A stretch of DNA of 35,398 nucleotides from Acidimicrobiaceae bacterium. Lineage in GTDB: Bacteria; Actinomycetota; Acidimicrobiia; Acidimicrobiales; Ilumatobacteraceae. The DNA is taken from the NCBI GenBank assembly GCA_024641005.1, contig JAHEDX010000026.1, positions 1 to 35,398 of the forward strand, given 5' to 3'. The notes beneath the pieces are model-generated. The model was given only the letters and a program-made list of their open reading frames with translations. It was not told the origin of the DNA and searched no databases. Positions 11,553 to 19,013 of the stretch are shown piece by piece; within the stretch, counting starts at the first letter, position 1; each line of letters starts with the position of its first letter. Position numbers and translations under genes: made by a program.

Positions 11553-12839
11553 TCATCGTGAGGGTTGCCCATCGACCACGGTGGCTGTGCCACGCAAGAC
11601 GGTGTGCCACACCTTGCCTCGCAAAGCCATGCCGCCGAAGGGCGTGTTACGGCTCTTGCTCGCCAGTTGTGCTGGAACGACCTGCCACTCGGCGCCCGGA
11701 TCGAACACCGTGAGATTGGCAGGCTCTCCCGGCAAGACAGGCCTCCCGTGCTGATCGGCGACGCCTGCGATCGCGGCCGGCTTCCACGACATCGCCGCGA
11801 TGACATCGACGAGCGGCATGTCGAGGCTTGCGAGGCTGACACCCAACGCCGTTTCGAGCCCGAGCATGCCGGGCGGCGCCTGATCGAGCGGCCGCTCCTT
11901 GGTTTCGGGGGCGTGCGGGGCGTGGTCGGTCGCGATCGCGTCGATCGTGCCATCTGCCAGGCCGGCGCGCACGGACTCGACGTCGGCCATCGTGCGCAAG
12001 GGCGGATTCACCTTGTACAGCGAGCTGTATCCCTCGAGTCGTTCGTCGGTGAGGCTGATGTGATGCGGCGTCGCCTCTGCTGTCACAGGCAGGCCGTCGG
12101 CCTTCGCCGCCCGCACCAAATCGACGCTGCGCGCCGTCGAAAGATGCAGGATGTGGACCGGCGCTCCGGTCAGGCGGACCAACTCGATATCGCGGAATAC
12201 CATCAGTTCCTCGGCGACCGAAGGCCACCCGGGCAATCCGAGCCGGGAACAGCAATGGCCCTCGTGCATGACGGCACCCTCCGTAAGACGCTTCACCTCG
12301 CAGTGCTGGGCCAGCACGATCCCGAGGTCGGCCGCGTACTCGAGTGCACGGCGCATCAGCAGCGGATCCTGGACGCCGTCCCCGTCGTCGGTGAACAGAT
12401 GAACACCTGCGTCGGCGAGTTCGGCCAGAGGTGACAATTGCTGACCCAGGCGGCCGATCGTGATCGAACCCGATGGGCGAACGTCGCACAGCCCGGCCGC
12501 TTCACCCTGCGCTCGAACGAACTCGACCACGCTCACCGAATCCTGGGTCGGGTCGGTGTTGGGCATCGCGACGACGCAGGTGTAGCCGCCCTTGGCCGCA
12601 GCCCGTGAACCCGTCTCGATCGTCTCGGACTCTTCCCGCCCCGGCTCACGAAGGTGCGTGTGCAGGTCGACGAAGCCGGGGCTCACGACGCGCCCGGTCG
12701 CGTCGAGCGTCTGCTCGCCGGCCGACGCCTCGAGGCCGTTGCCCACCTCGACGATCGTTCCGTCGGCGACGCGTACGTCGGCGCGTCGTTCGCCCGACTG
12801 GTCCAGCACGGTGCCACCCGTGATCAGCATGCCGCTCAC
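11553..12839 (-). CDS. pyrC: Dihydroorotase
   Basis: 428 residues. Cyclises carbamoyl aspartate to dihydroorotate. Class I amidohydrolase-type dihydroorotase: the metal-binding DLHTHLREPG gives H60 and H62, GGYTCVVAMPNTDP follows, and ATDHAPHAPETK holds the catalytic Asp, with PGMLGLET after it. The GTG at 12839 overlaps the pyrB stop by 4 nt (GTGA); an ATG three codons later is the alternative. It has the length and active residues of a working enzyme rather than the inactive homologue some bacteria keep beside PyrB. Confidence 0.96.
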   Translation of the reverse strand: MSGMLITGGTVLDQSGERRADVRVADGTIVEVGNGLEASAGEQTLDATGRVVSPGFVDLHTHLREPGREESETIETGSRAAAKGGYTCVVAMPNTDPTQDSVSVVEFVRAQGEAAGLCDVRPSGSITIGRLGQQLSPLAELADAGVHLFTDDGDGVQDPLLMRRALEYAADLGIVLAQHCEVKRLTEGAVMHEGHCCSRLGLPGWPSVAEELMVFRDIELVRLTGAPVHILHLSTARSVDLVRAAKADGLPVTAEATPHHISLTDERLEGYSSLYKVNPPLRTMADVESVRAGLADGTIDAIATDHAPHAPETKERPLDQAPPGMLGLETALGVSLASLDMPLVDVIAAMSWKPAAIAGVADQHGRPVLPGEPANLTVFDPGAEWQVVPAQLASKSRNTPFGGMALRGKVWHTVLRGTATVVDGQPSR

Positions 12840-13765
12840 TCGTTCTCCTCCAGGTTGCTGCCACTTCCGAGCAGGTCGAACAACACGGCCATTCGAACCG
12901 CGATGCCATTCGTGACCTGCTGTGTGATGACCGATCCCGGCAGCTCGGACGGGTCGACCGCCATCTCGACACCACGGTTCATCGGCCCCGGATGCATGAT
13001 CAAGGCGTGTTCCGGCAGGCGCCTGGCCCGTTCGGGCGTGAGACCGAACCGTGTGGTGTATTCACGCAGGCTCGGCACCAACGACTCGGTCATTCGTTCC
13101 TGCTGCATGCGCAACAGATAGATGACGTCGAGATCTTCGATGATGTCGTCGAGGTTCGTCTCGACCGGCACCGTGGTCTCGGGAGGCAGCAAGGTGCGAG
13201 GGGCGACCAGGGTGACATCGGCACCGAGCATCGTGAATGCCGAGATATCGCTGCGAGCGACCCGGCTGTGCTTGATGTCGCCGACGATGGCGATCTTGAG
13301 ACCGTCGAACGAGTTGGTTCGGTTCAGCGCCGTACGGATGGTGTAACAGTCGAGCAGGGCCTGCGTGGGATGTGCATGCCAGCCATCACCTGCATTGATG
13401 ACGCTGGCTCGCGTCCAGTCGCTCACCTGCCATGGCACACCGCTCGACTTGTGCCGGATCACGAAGGCGTCCACGCCCATCGCCGCGATCGTCTCGATGG
13501 TGTCGCGCAGGCTCTCACCCTTGTTGACGCTCGACGACGAGACGGCGAAATTCATGATGTCCGCGGACAACCGTTTGGCGGCCGTTTCGAAGCTCAATCG
13601 AGTGCGCGTCGAATCCTCGAAGAAGACGTTGCACACCGTCTTGCCTCTGAGCGCCGGCACCTTCGGGTTCGGTCGACGGTTGACCTCGGCCATGTGATCG
13701 GCCAGGTCGAGCAATCGGCGTATCGCATCGGGGCCGGCCTCGTCGACCGACCGGAAGTGCTTCAT
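12836..13765 (-). CDS. pyrB: Aspartate carbamoyltransferase catalytic subunit
   Basis: 309 residues. Transfers the carbamoyl group to aspartate, the committed step of pyrimidine synthesis. The carbamoyl-phosphate loop FEDSTRTRLSFE has S52-T53-R54-T55. SVNKGESLRDT (catalytic Lys loop), INAGDGWHAHPTQALLD and HPGPMNRGVE are all present. No pyrI regulatory subunit lies nearby, so control probably falls to PyrR. The ATG overlaps the pyrR stop by 4 nt (ATGA). Confidence 0.97.
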   Translation of the reverse strand: MKHFRSVDEAGPDAIRRLLDLADHMAEVNRRPNPKVPALRGKTVCNVFFEDSTRTRLSFETAAKRLSADIMNFAVSSSSVNKGESLRDTIETIAAMGVDAFVIRHKSSGVPWQVSDWTRASVINAGDGWHAHPTQALLDCYTIRTALNRTNSFDGLKIAIVGDIKHSRVARSDISAFTMLGADVTLVAPRTLLPPETTVPVETNLDDIIEDLDVIYLLRMQQERMTESLVPSLREYTTRFGLTPERARRLPEHALIMHPGPMNRGVEMAVDPSELPGSVITQQVTNGIAVRMAVLFDLLGSGSNLEENE

Positions 13766-14268
13766 GAGATCGTGACCCCCTCGACTGTCGCGACCACCTG
13801 TTCCGCTGTGGACGTGGGGAGGTTCTTGCCGACGTAATCGGGGCGGATCGGCAACTCGCGGTGACCGCGATCGACCAGCACTGCGAGCTGAACGGCACTC
13901 GGGCGTCCGTAGTCGGTGATCGCGTCGAGCGCCGCCTTGACGGTGCGCCCGGTGTACAGCACGTCGTCCACCAGTACGACGATCGCGCCATCGATCTCGA
14001 AGCTGACATCGCTCACGCTGCCCGGTGACACGGGACGTAGACCGATGTCGTCCCGGTACAGCGAAGCATCGATCGAACCGACCGGAATGTCGTGGTCGAT
14101 CCGGGCGATCTCGGCGGCGAGCGCCACCGCCAACCAGACGCCACCGCGTTGGAGGCCGATCAGAGCGACACGGTCGAGGCCGTGGTTGCGCTCGATGATC
14201 TCGTGAGCCATTCGGGTCACGGCTCGGCGCACGTCGTCAGGCCCGAGGACCTGTTTGCTGTCGGTCAC
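13762..14268 (-). CDS. pyrR: PyrR, pyrimidine operon RNA-binding regulator / uracil phosphoribosyltransferase
   Basis: 168 residues from the GTG at 14268. PyrR binds hairpins in pyr mRNA leaders when UMP or UTP is high and also has uracil phosphoribosyltransferase activity. The PRPP loop is VVLVDDVLYTGRTV (97-110); IGLQRGGVWLA and the D-x-SLYRDD loop are also typical. The start is set by AGGAGA (complement of 14274-14279) 5 nt upstream; a longer frame to 14295 lies inside the leader hairpin. It opens the 12-gene run. A candidate PyrR target hairpin ends 2 nt before its ribosome binding site, so it probably represses itself and the genes coupled to it. Confidence 0.95.
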   Translation of the reverse strand: MTDSKQVLGPDDVRRAVTRMAHEIIERNHGLDRVALIGLQRGGVWLAVALAAEIARIDHDIPVGSIDASLYRDDIGLRPVSPGSVSDVSFEIDGAIVVLVDDVLYTGRTVKAALDAITDYGRPSAVQLAVLVDRGHRELPIRPDYVGKNLPTSTAEQVVATVEGVTIS

Positions 14269-14273
14269 GTTGT

Positions 14274-14310
14274 TCTCCTGCCGTGCGAGCCTCACAGAAC
14301 TCGCTTCACG
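14274..14310 (-). promoter_or_regulatory. PyrR-binding hairpin next to the pyrR ribosome binding site
   Basis: In the transcript CCGT-GAA-GCGAG (14310-14300 with the flanking bases) pairs with CTCGC-ACGG (14289-14281), leaving a GAA bulge on the 5' side. The segment at 14301-14288 reads AGUUCUGUGAGGCU, matching 13 of 14 positions of the known PyrR-binding consensus ARUCCNGNGAGGYU. The AGGAGA ribosome binding site follows 1 nt after the stem. No terminator-type alternative hairpin is seen, so repression of translation, as known for mycobacterial PyrR, is the likely mechanism rather than Bacillus-style attenuation. Confidence 0.75.
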
Positions 14311-14321
14311 GTCAGGCGTGC

Positions 14322-14327
14322 AACCTA
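14322..14327 (-). promoter_or_regulatory. Candidate -10 box for the pyrR operon
   Basis: TAGGTT on the minus strand. A start about 7 nt downstream would give a leader of roughly 45 nt consisting almost entirely of the PyrR hairpin and the ribosome binding site. A TTGACG lies upstream (14348-14353), but its 20-nt spacing is longer than ideal. Confidence 0.5.
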
Positions 14328-14490
14328 GCGCACCTCCCGGTCCCTCGCGTCAACCGACGCGAACATTGAACGAATCGTCCGGCCGGTGATCTCGCGTTCG
14401 CAGCGGCGGATCCAGCACCGTGCCGACTCGATGGTCGCGCGCGCGAATGACGCGGTCTTCGCGATGCGAGCCCAGCAGGCTCACCGCCGG

Positions 14491-14688
14491 CTCGGCAGTG
14501 TCGCGAGCGCGACACAGAGGGCCGGTGCATGCCTACGTCAGGTCCCATCCCGCGAGGGTGCGAGCGGCGCTGCGCGCTTGCTCGTGCCCCCTGACCGTCG
14601 AGCGGAATGTCGGTGCGCCCGGTGTGTCGGCCGCCACGAGACCACTCGGTCTGCCCGTGACGGATGACGAGCGACTGCGGGGAGTCAC
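14491..14688 (-). pseudogene. Decayed remnant of a histidine phosphatase (phosphoglycerate mutase-like) gene
   Basis: From 14671 the minus strand encodes LVIRHGQTEW then GRHTGRTDIPLDGQG, the N-terminus of the histidine phosphatase superfamily with the catalytic RHG. At the G-run 14587-14591 the frame must lose one base to continue as EQARSAARTLAGWDLT; an in-frame TAG follows (14533-14535), then PLCRARDTAE (14520-14491), which matches the family's SPL-x-RA-x-x-TA motif. No start codon is in frame upstream (a GTG at 14688 would need another shift), and the later His-containing half is not recognisable. At least two disabling lesions plus truncation make this a broken gene. It fills most of the 444-nt gap between the unknown gene at 14713 and pyrR, which otherwise holds only the pyrR leader and promoter. 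Confidence 0.72.
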
Positions 14689-14712
14689 GTCGCCATCATG
14701 TCGTCGGCCGGT

Positions 14713-15450
14713 TCACGGCAACCGTTCGGCAGCCTGCCAGGACGGCACGTCGACCGTAGTGAGCACAGCGCCGTCCGCGTCGAACAACTCCAACGCGACC
14801 AGCACGTTGACGAGGCGCCCGTCGGTGGGATCCATGTCGACAACGGCCGGCGGCAGGATGACGGCGAACCATCCCGCGAGACTCGAGGGGACGAAGCTGT
14901 ACTCGGTTCCGTCGCCGAAGTGAGCGGTGATAGCCGTGATCGCCGGATGAACGAGGCCCGACAATGCCACGGCGTCGAAACCTGTTTGGGGGTCACCGAT
15001 CGGGGTTTCGACGACCGAGACGAAGTAGTCCGCCGACCTGACCACGGCGAAGTCGGGATCCGACCAGGGCACCAAATCGTTCGAGCATCGATCGGCCGTG
15101 TGGATCTGTCCCCCGTCCCATCGCGCCCGAACGAAGCTGCACTGCTCGGAACCCGACGTGGCAGGACCAGCCCACACTTCGACGAGTTCGCTCGCTGTCG
15201 AATCGCTGGCAACCATCTGGGCGCGTGCGACATCCGGCGCCGGATCCCCGGAAACGAGACCTCGCGCCCAGCTGATGACCTCGCGGGGCGACGACCCGGA
15301 CCCGACGAGCAGCCCAGCGACGGCGATCATTGCGATTGCGGCACCAACAAGCCACGGGTGCCGACCCCGAGACCCGACCGGGGCCTCGCCAGTTGCCGAG
15401 CGGTCGTCCGACTCATCGTCGTCGGAGTTCTCGGGGGTCGCAGCAGTCAT
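14713..15450 (-). CDS. Unknown membrane-anchored protein with acidic N-terminus
   Basis: 245 residues, not recognised. Residues 1-30 are acidic and hydrophilic, residues 32-50 form one hydrophobic segment, and the remaining 195 residues are probably outside the membrane. That domain has only two cysteines (C104 and C122), which could form a disulfide. There is no lipobox or cleavable signal, so a signal-anchor topology fits. The ATG at 15450 has only a weak GGGA upstream. It is divergent from the deacylase gene across a 103-bp gap and ends just before the phosphatase remnant. Codon use resembles its neighbours. Confidence 0.7.
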   Translation of the reverse strand: MTAATPENSDDDESDDRSATGEAPVGSRGRHPWLVGAAIAMIAVAGLLVGSGSSPREVISWARGLVSGDPAPDVARAQMVASDSTASELVEVWAGPATSGSEQCSFVRARWDGGQIHTADRCSNDLVPWSDPDFAVVRSADYFVSVVETPIGDPQTGFDAVALSGLVHPAITAITAHFGDGTEYSFVPSSLAGWFAVILPPAVVDMDPTDGRLVNVLVALELFDADGAVLTTVDVPSWQAAERLP

Positions 15451-15540
15451 GGTTTCCCGTCCGGTCGGATCCTTGCCTCCATCGTCCCACGTCGGCCCGC
15501 CGAGTCAACTACAGAGGCCGGGCCACCGGTGATCCCCGAC

Positions 15541-15546
15541 TACGGT
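15541..15546 (+). promoter_or_regulatory. Leaderless -10 box for the deacylase gene
   Basis: TACGGT ends exactly 7 nt before the ATG at 15554, so transcription would start at or next to the start codon. No ribosome binding site is present, which agrees with a leaderless mRNA. Confidence 0.5.
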
Positions 15547-15553
15547 CTGCGCC

Positions 15554-17263
15554 ATGCACGATCTGGTGATCAAGGGTGGAACGGTGGTCGACGGCTCGGG
15601 GATGCCCGCCAAGGTGGCCGACGTGGCTGTCGACGGCGCGATCATCGCTGCGGTCGGCAGCAGTGTCGGACCGGGAAGGCGGGAGATCGACGCGTCCGGC
15701 CTGCTCGTCACACCCGGCTTTGTCGACGTGCACACCCACTACGACGCTCAGGCAACCTGGGATCCGTTTCTCACACCGAGTTCGTGGCACGGCGTGACCA
15801 CCGCAATCGTCGGCAACTGTGGCGTCGGTTTCGCTCCCGCCGCTCCCGACCGGCACGAATGGCTGATCGAGATGATGGAGGGGGTCGAAGATATTCCCGG
15901 GGCTGCCCTGACCGAGGGCATTCAGTGGGAGTGGGAAACCTTTCCCGAGTACCTCGACGCTCTCGACCGGCGGCACTTCGCGCTCGACCTCGGCACCCAG
16001 GTGCCACACGGTGCCGTTCGGGGCTATGTCATGGGTGAGCGGGGTGCAGCGAACGAGCCTGCAACGCCTGACGACATCGCCGCCATGTCCGAACTCGTCG
16101 CCGAAGGGCTGGCTGCCGGAGCGCTCGGTTTCTCGACGTCACGGACGCCGTTGCACCGGTCCAAGTCCGGCGACCTGGTGCCCGGCACGATGGTCGATGC
16201 GCACGAACTGATGGGCATTGCACAAGCCATGTCTGCTGTCGGTCACGGCGTGTTCCAGTTCGCTCCCGAGCACGTCATCCTGCCCGGGCAGGAATGGACG
16301 TGGATGCGCGAACTCGCGCGAACGACGGGACGAACCGTCAGCGTCAACTTCAGCCAGACCGATCAAGCCCCCGATCTGTGGCGCGAGGTGATCACCAAAC
16401 TCGACGAAGCCCGAGCAGACGGCATCCCGATCGTCGCCCAGGTACACGGACGCACCGTCGGCCTGCTGATGTGTCTCGAGGGCAGCTATCACCCCTTGAT
16501 GTTCCACCCGGCCTATCAGGAGATCGCCACACTGCCGCTCGCCGAGCGCTGTGCGGCGCTGCGATCGGGCCCGATCAGGGATCGGCTCATCCGCGAGACC
16601 CCGGACGACGGCGGAGTGTTCGCCAAGGCGGTGCTCGGCGCGATGTGGAAGACCTGGGCCGTCGCCGACGGTGACATCGACTACGAGCCCGAACCCTCCG
16701 ACTCGCTGGCCGCAGTTGCCGAACGCACAGGAACGCCCGTCATGCAACTCGTCATCGATCACCTGCTGACCGCCGATGGAAACGGCATGGTGTACTCGCC
16801 GTTCTTCAACTACAGCTATGGCGATCTGTCCTTCGTGTACGAGGCCCACCTGAACCCGTCGACACGGATGGGTCTTGCCGATGCGGGCGCCCACGTCCGC
16901 GTGATCTGTGACGGAGGAACCCCGACGTTCATGCTGACCCATTGGACCAGGGACCGCACGCGCGGACCGAAGCTGCCACTCGAGTTCGTCATCCACCGGC
17001 AGACCAGGCAGACGGCCGAGCTGTACGGGCTCGGTGACCGGGGATGGCTCGCTGCCGGCATGCGAGCAGACATCAACGTGATCGACTACCAGTCGCTCAC
17101 GTTCGGCAAGCCGCGCATGGCTTGGGATCTGCCCGGTGGTGCTCCCCGGCTGGTCCAGAAGGCGAGCGGGTATCGGCACACTTTCGTCGCCGGCGTCGAA
17201 ACCGTCACCGATGACGAGTTCACCGGCGAGCTGCCGGGCCGGCTCGTTCGCGGTCCCCGCTGA
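15554..17263 (+). CDS. N-acyl-D-amino-acid deacylase family amidohydrolase
   Basis: 569 residues. Metal-dependent amidohydrolase of the D-aminoacylase group, which removes the acyl group from N-acyl-D-amino acids. H60 and H62 lie in [16 protein letters not shown]89 in GNCGVGFAP corresponds to the metal-bridging Cys of D-aminoacylases; [10 protein letters not shown] near residue 440 carries the late Asp. A C-terminal segment ([12 protein letters not shown]) closes the composite beta-sandwich. Actinobacterial members of this group are many and mostly uncharacterised, so the true substrate is open. Start ATG 15554, apparently leaderless. The next gene begins 29 nt downstream with its own -10 box. 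Confidence 0.85.
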   Translation: MHDLVIKGGTVVDGSGMPAKVADVAVDGAIIAAVGSSVGPGRREIDASGLLVTPGFVDVHTHYDAQATWDPFLTPSSWHGVTTAIVGNCGVGFAPAAPDRHEWLIEMMEGVEDIPGAALTEGIQWEWETFPEYLDALDRRHFALDLGTQVPHGAVRGYVMGERGAANEPATPDDIAAMSELVAEGLAAGALGFSTSRTPLHRSKSGDLVPGTMVDAHELMGIAQAMSAVGHGVFQFAPEHVILPGQEWTWMRELARTTGRTVSVNFSQTDQAPDLWREVITKLDEARADGIPIVAQVHGRTVGLLMCLEGSYHPLMFHPAYQEIATLPLAERCAALRSGPIRDRLIRETPDDGGVFAKAVLGAMWKTWAVADGDIDYEPEPSDSLAAVAERTGTPVMQLVIDHLLTADGNGMVYSPFFNYSYGDLSFVYEAHLNPSTRMGLADAGAHVRVICDGGTPTFMLTHWTRDRTRGPKLPLEFVIHRQTRQTAELYGLGDRGWLAAGMRADINVIDYQSLTFGKPRMAWDLPGGAPRLVQKASGYRHTFVAGVETVTDDEFTGELPGRLVRGPR

Positions 17264-17277
17264 GATTCCCCCGGTCC

Positions 17278-17283
17278 TAGGCT
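17278..17283 (+). promoter_or_regulatory. -10 box for the glycosyltransferase-methyltransferase gene
   Basis: TAGGCT, 9 nt before the ATG at 17293 and inside the 29-nt gap after the deacylase stop. The spacing implies a leaderless or nearly leaderless transcript separate from the upstream gene. Confidence 0.45.
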
Positions 17284-17292
17284 GAGGGCCCT

Positions 17293-18822
17293 ATGCGAGG
17301 GACCGTCATCTTGGTGGCCGACGACCACTCGGCCTCGATCTCCGCCGTGCTGGGGGAGCTGGCCGTCGCCCAAGCGGAGCTGTGCGTCGATGGCATCGTG
17401 CTCGACGTCCTCGTCGTCGATGGCGGCCGCAGCCGCAAGACCGTCGAAATCGCCGGCCGCACGGCGCACGAGCTCGGCCTGCCCTTCGATCTCGCCACAT
17501 CGACTGGTGCGAGCGCCTGGTCGACGCAGCGGGACGCGTTCGCTCACGCGCTCAAACACGGAGCCCCCGACTTCCTCGTCACGCTCGATCCGTCCGGCCA
17601 TCACGATGCTCGCCAACTCCCCGACCTGATCCGCTCGTTTCGCGCCAAGGGAAGTGGACTCACGATCGGCTCGCGGTGGGTGCGCGGCGGGTCCGCCCCT
17701 GGCACCTCACTGCCCCGCAGCATGCTCAGCCGCGTCGCCAGCCTGCTCGTCGCCCGGGCGACCGGGCTGCGGCGGGTTCGGGACATCACCACCTCGTTCC
17801 GCGTGATCCGGCCGGACACCGCCGATCTCGTCGCCGCCGGGCCGGCCAGCCAGGGCGACTACGGCTACTACTGCGAGTTCGTCGCAGCGACCCAGGCCTA
17901 TGGATTCTCGGTCGACGAGGTGCCGATCATCTTCCGCCCTCGTTTCACCGCCGTGCCACGGCTGCGGCTCGCTGATCTCACGCAGTTCTTCACCGACGTG
18001 CACCGGATTCGCGGCCGGATCCGTTCGATCAGGGCGGAGGTCGCTGTCGACCAGTCGACCTGGGCCGCCAGATCGGGCCGGTTGCGTGGGCAGGCTCCCG
18101 ACGCCGGCTCGGAGTTCGGAGCGCTCGACGAACTCACCGAACTGAGCGAGGCCCACCACTTCACCGACTGGATCGTCGACACGTTCGAACCGCTGCTCGG
18201 CAACAGGATCCTCGAAGTGGGAGCGGGGCTCGGCGCGATCGCCGTGAAGGTCGCGACTCGCCGCCCATCCTCCGCCGTGTCGGCGATCGAGCCCGCAGCG
18301 AACGTGTTCGACACGCTCGCCGACCGCAGCCGTGACATGGCCAATCTGTCGGTCAGCCAGATCACCTCCAACGACTTGGCCGCCCGGGCCGACCGCCCTA
18401 CGTTCGACAGCGTCCTCTACGTCAATGTCCTCGAGCACATCGAGCACGATGACGACGAGATCCGTACGGCGGTGCACCTGCTGCGTCCGGGTGGGCGGTT
18501 GTGCATCTTCGTGCCGGCGATGCCGTCCCTGTACGGCAGCCTCGATTACAAGTCGGGGCACTACCGTCGATACGACGCCACTCGGCTCGAACTCATGCTC
18601 GAGCAGGCAGGTCTGGTCGACGTCGACGTCCGGTACTTCGACCTGTTCGGTGTCGCTCCCTACTGGCTCATGTACCGAGTGCTGAACGTGTCGCGGCTCG
18701 ACCGAGCCTCGTCGTTCGGCTACGACCGAGTCGTGGTGCCGTTGAGCCGGGCGTTCGAGCACATCCTGCCGCGGCCGCCGCGCGGCAAGAACCTGATCGC
18801 GATCGCTCGTCGCCCGCTGTGA
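17293..18822 (+). CDS. Fusion of a GT2-type glycosyltransferase domain and a SAM-dependent methyltransferase
   Basis: 509 residues. Residues 1 to about 235 resemble family 2 glycosyltransferases of the dolichol-phosphate-mannose synthase type (LVVDGG at 41-45, a GSRW-x-RGGS segment, RDITTSFRVI). Residues from about 270 are a class I methyltransferase: ILEVGAGLGAIAVKVA near 306 binds SAM, followed by NVLEHIEHDDDEI and LRPGGRLCIFVPA. The glycosyltransferase metal site is altered: where active enzymes have D-x-D, this has D99-P-S-G-H-H, and the usual VDDGS reads VDGGR. The first domain may be inactive or bind a sugar lipid without transferring. A role in envelope polysaccharide or lipid modification is plausible but not shown. 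Confidence 0.8.
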   Translation: MRGTVILVADDHSASISAVLGELAVAQAELCVDGIVLDVLVVDGGRSRKTVEIAGRTAHELGLPFDLATSTGASAWSTQRDAFAHALKHGAPDFLVTLDPSGHHDARQLPDLIRSFRAKGSGLTIGSRWVRGGSAPGTSLPRSMLSRVASLLVARATGLRRVRDITTSFRVIRPDTADLVAAGPASQGDYGYYCEFVAATQAYGFSVDEVPIIFRPRFTAVPRLRLADLTQFFTDVHRIRGRIRSIRAEVAVDQSTWAARSGRLRGQAPDAGSEFGALDELTELSEAHHFTDWIVDTFEPLLGNRILEVGAGLGAIAVKVATRRPSSAVSAIEPAANVFDTLADRSRDMANLSVSQITSNDLAARADRPTFDSVLYVNVLEHIEHDDDEIRTAVHLLRPGGRLCIFVPAMPSLYGSLDYKSGHYRRYDATRLELMLEQAGLVDVDVRYFDLFGVAPYWLMYRVLNVSRLDRASSFGYDRVVVPLSRAFEHILPRPPRGKNLIAIARRPL

Positions 18823-18954
18823 CCGGATCGAACTTCACCTGGCCCACGAGGCCGAGTGCCGAGCCGCACGCCAACGACCGCCAGCGCGGGCCTGGGCCGG
18901 CAGCCGAGAACCCGCGCCGCGCCCGGGACTCGCGCGACGCAAAGTCGATCGACG

Positions 18955-18966
18955 ACCACCGGTGGT
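18955..18966. repeat. 12-bp perfect palindrome between convergent genes
   Basis: ACCACCGGTGGT reads the same on both strands, in the 191-bp gap between the convergent ends of the fusion gene and the DUF2079 gene. It could be a protein-binding site or part of a terminator; there is no T-run. Nothing else in this gap is recognisable. Confidence 0.25.
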
Positions 18967-19013
18967 TCCCAGCCGGCCCTGCGCCGATTCGGCACCGCGA
19001 TCGGATGTGACGG

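Noticed and set aside
14498..14515. 7-bp perfect hairpin (GTGTCGC/GCGACAC) considered as a terminator
   Set aside because: It lies inside the coding remnant that reads PLCRARDTAE and has no T-run, so it is more simply explained as leftover coding sequence.
14269..14712. tRNA or small RNA gene in the gap before pyrR
   Set aside because: No T-loop (GGTTCGAAT-like) sequence or cloverleaf on either strand; the gap is explained by the phosphatase remnant, the pyrR promoter and the PyrR hairpin.
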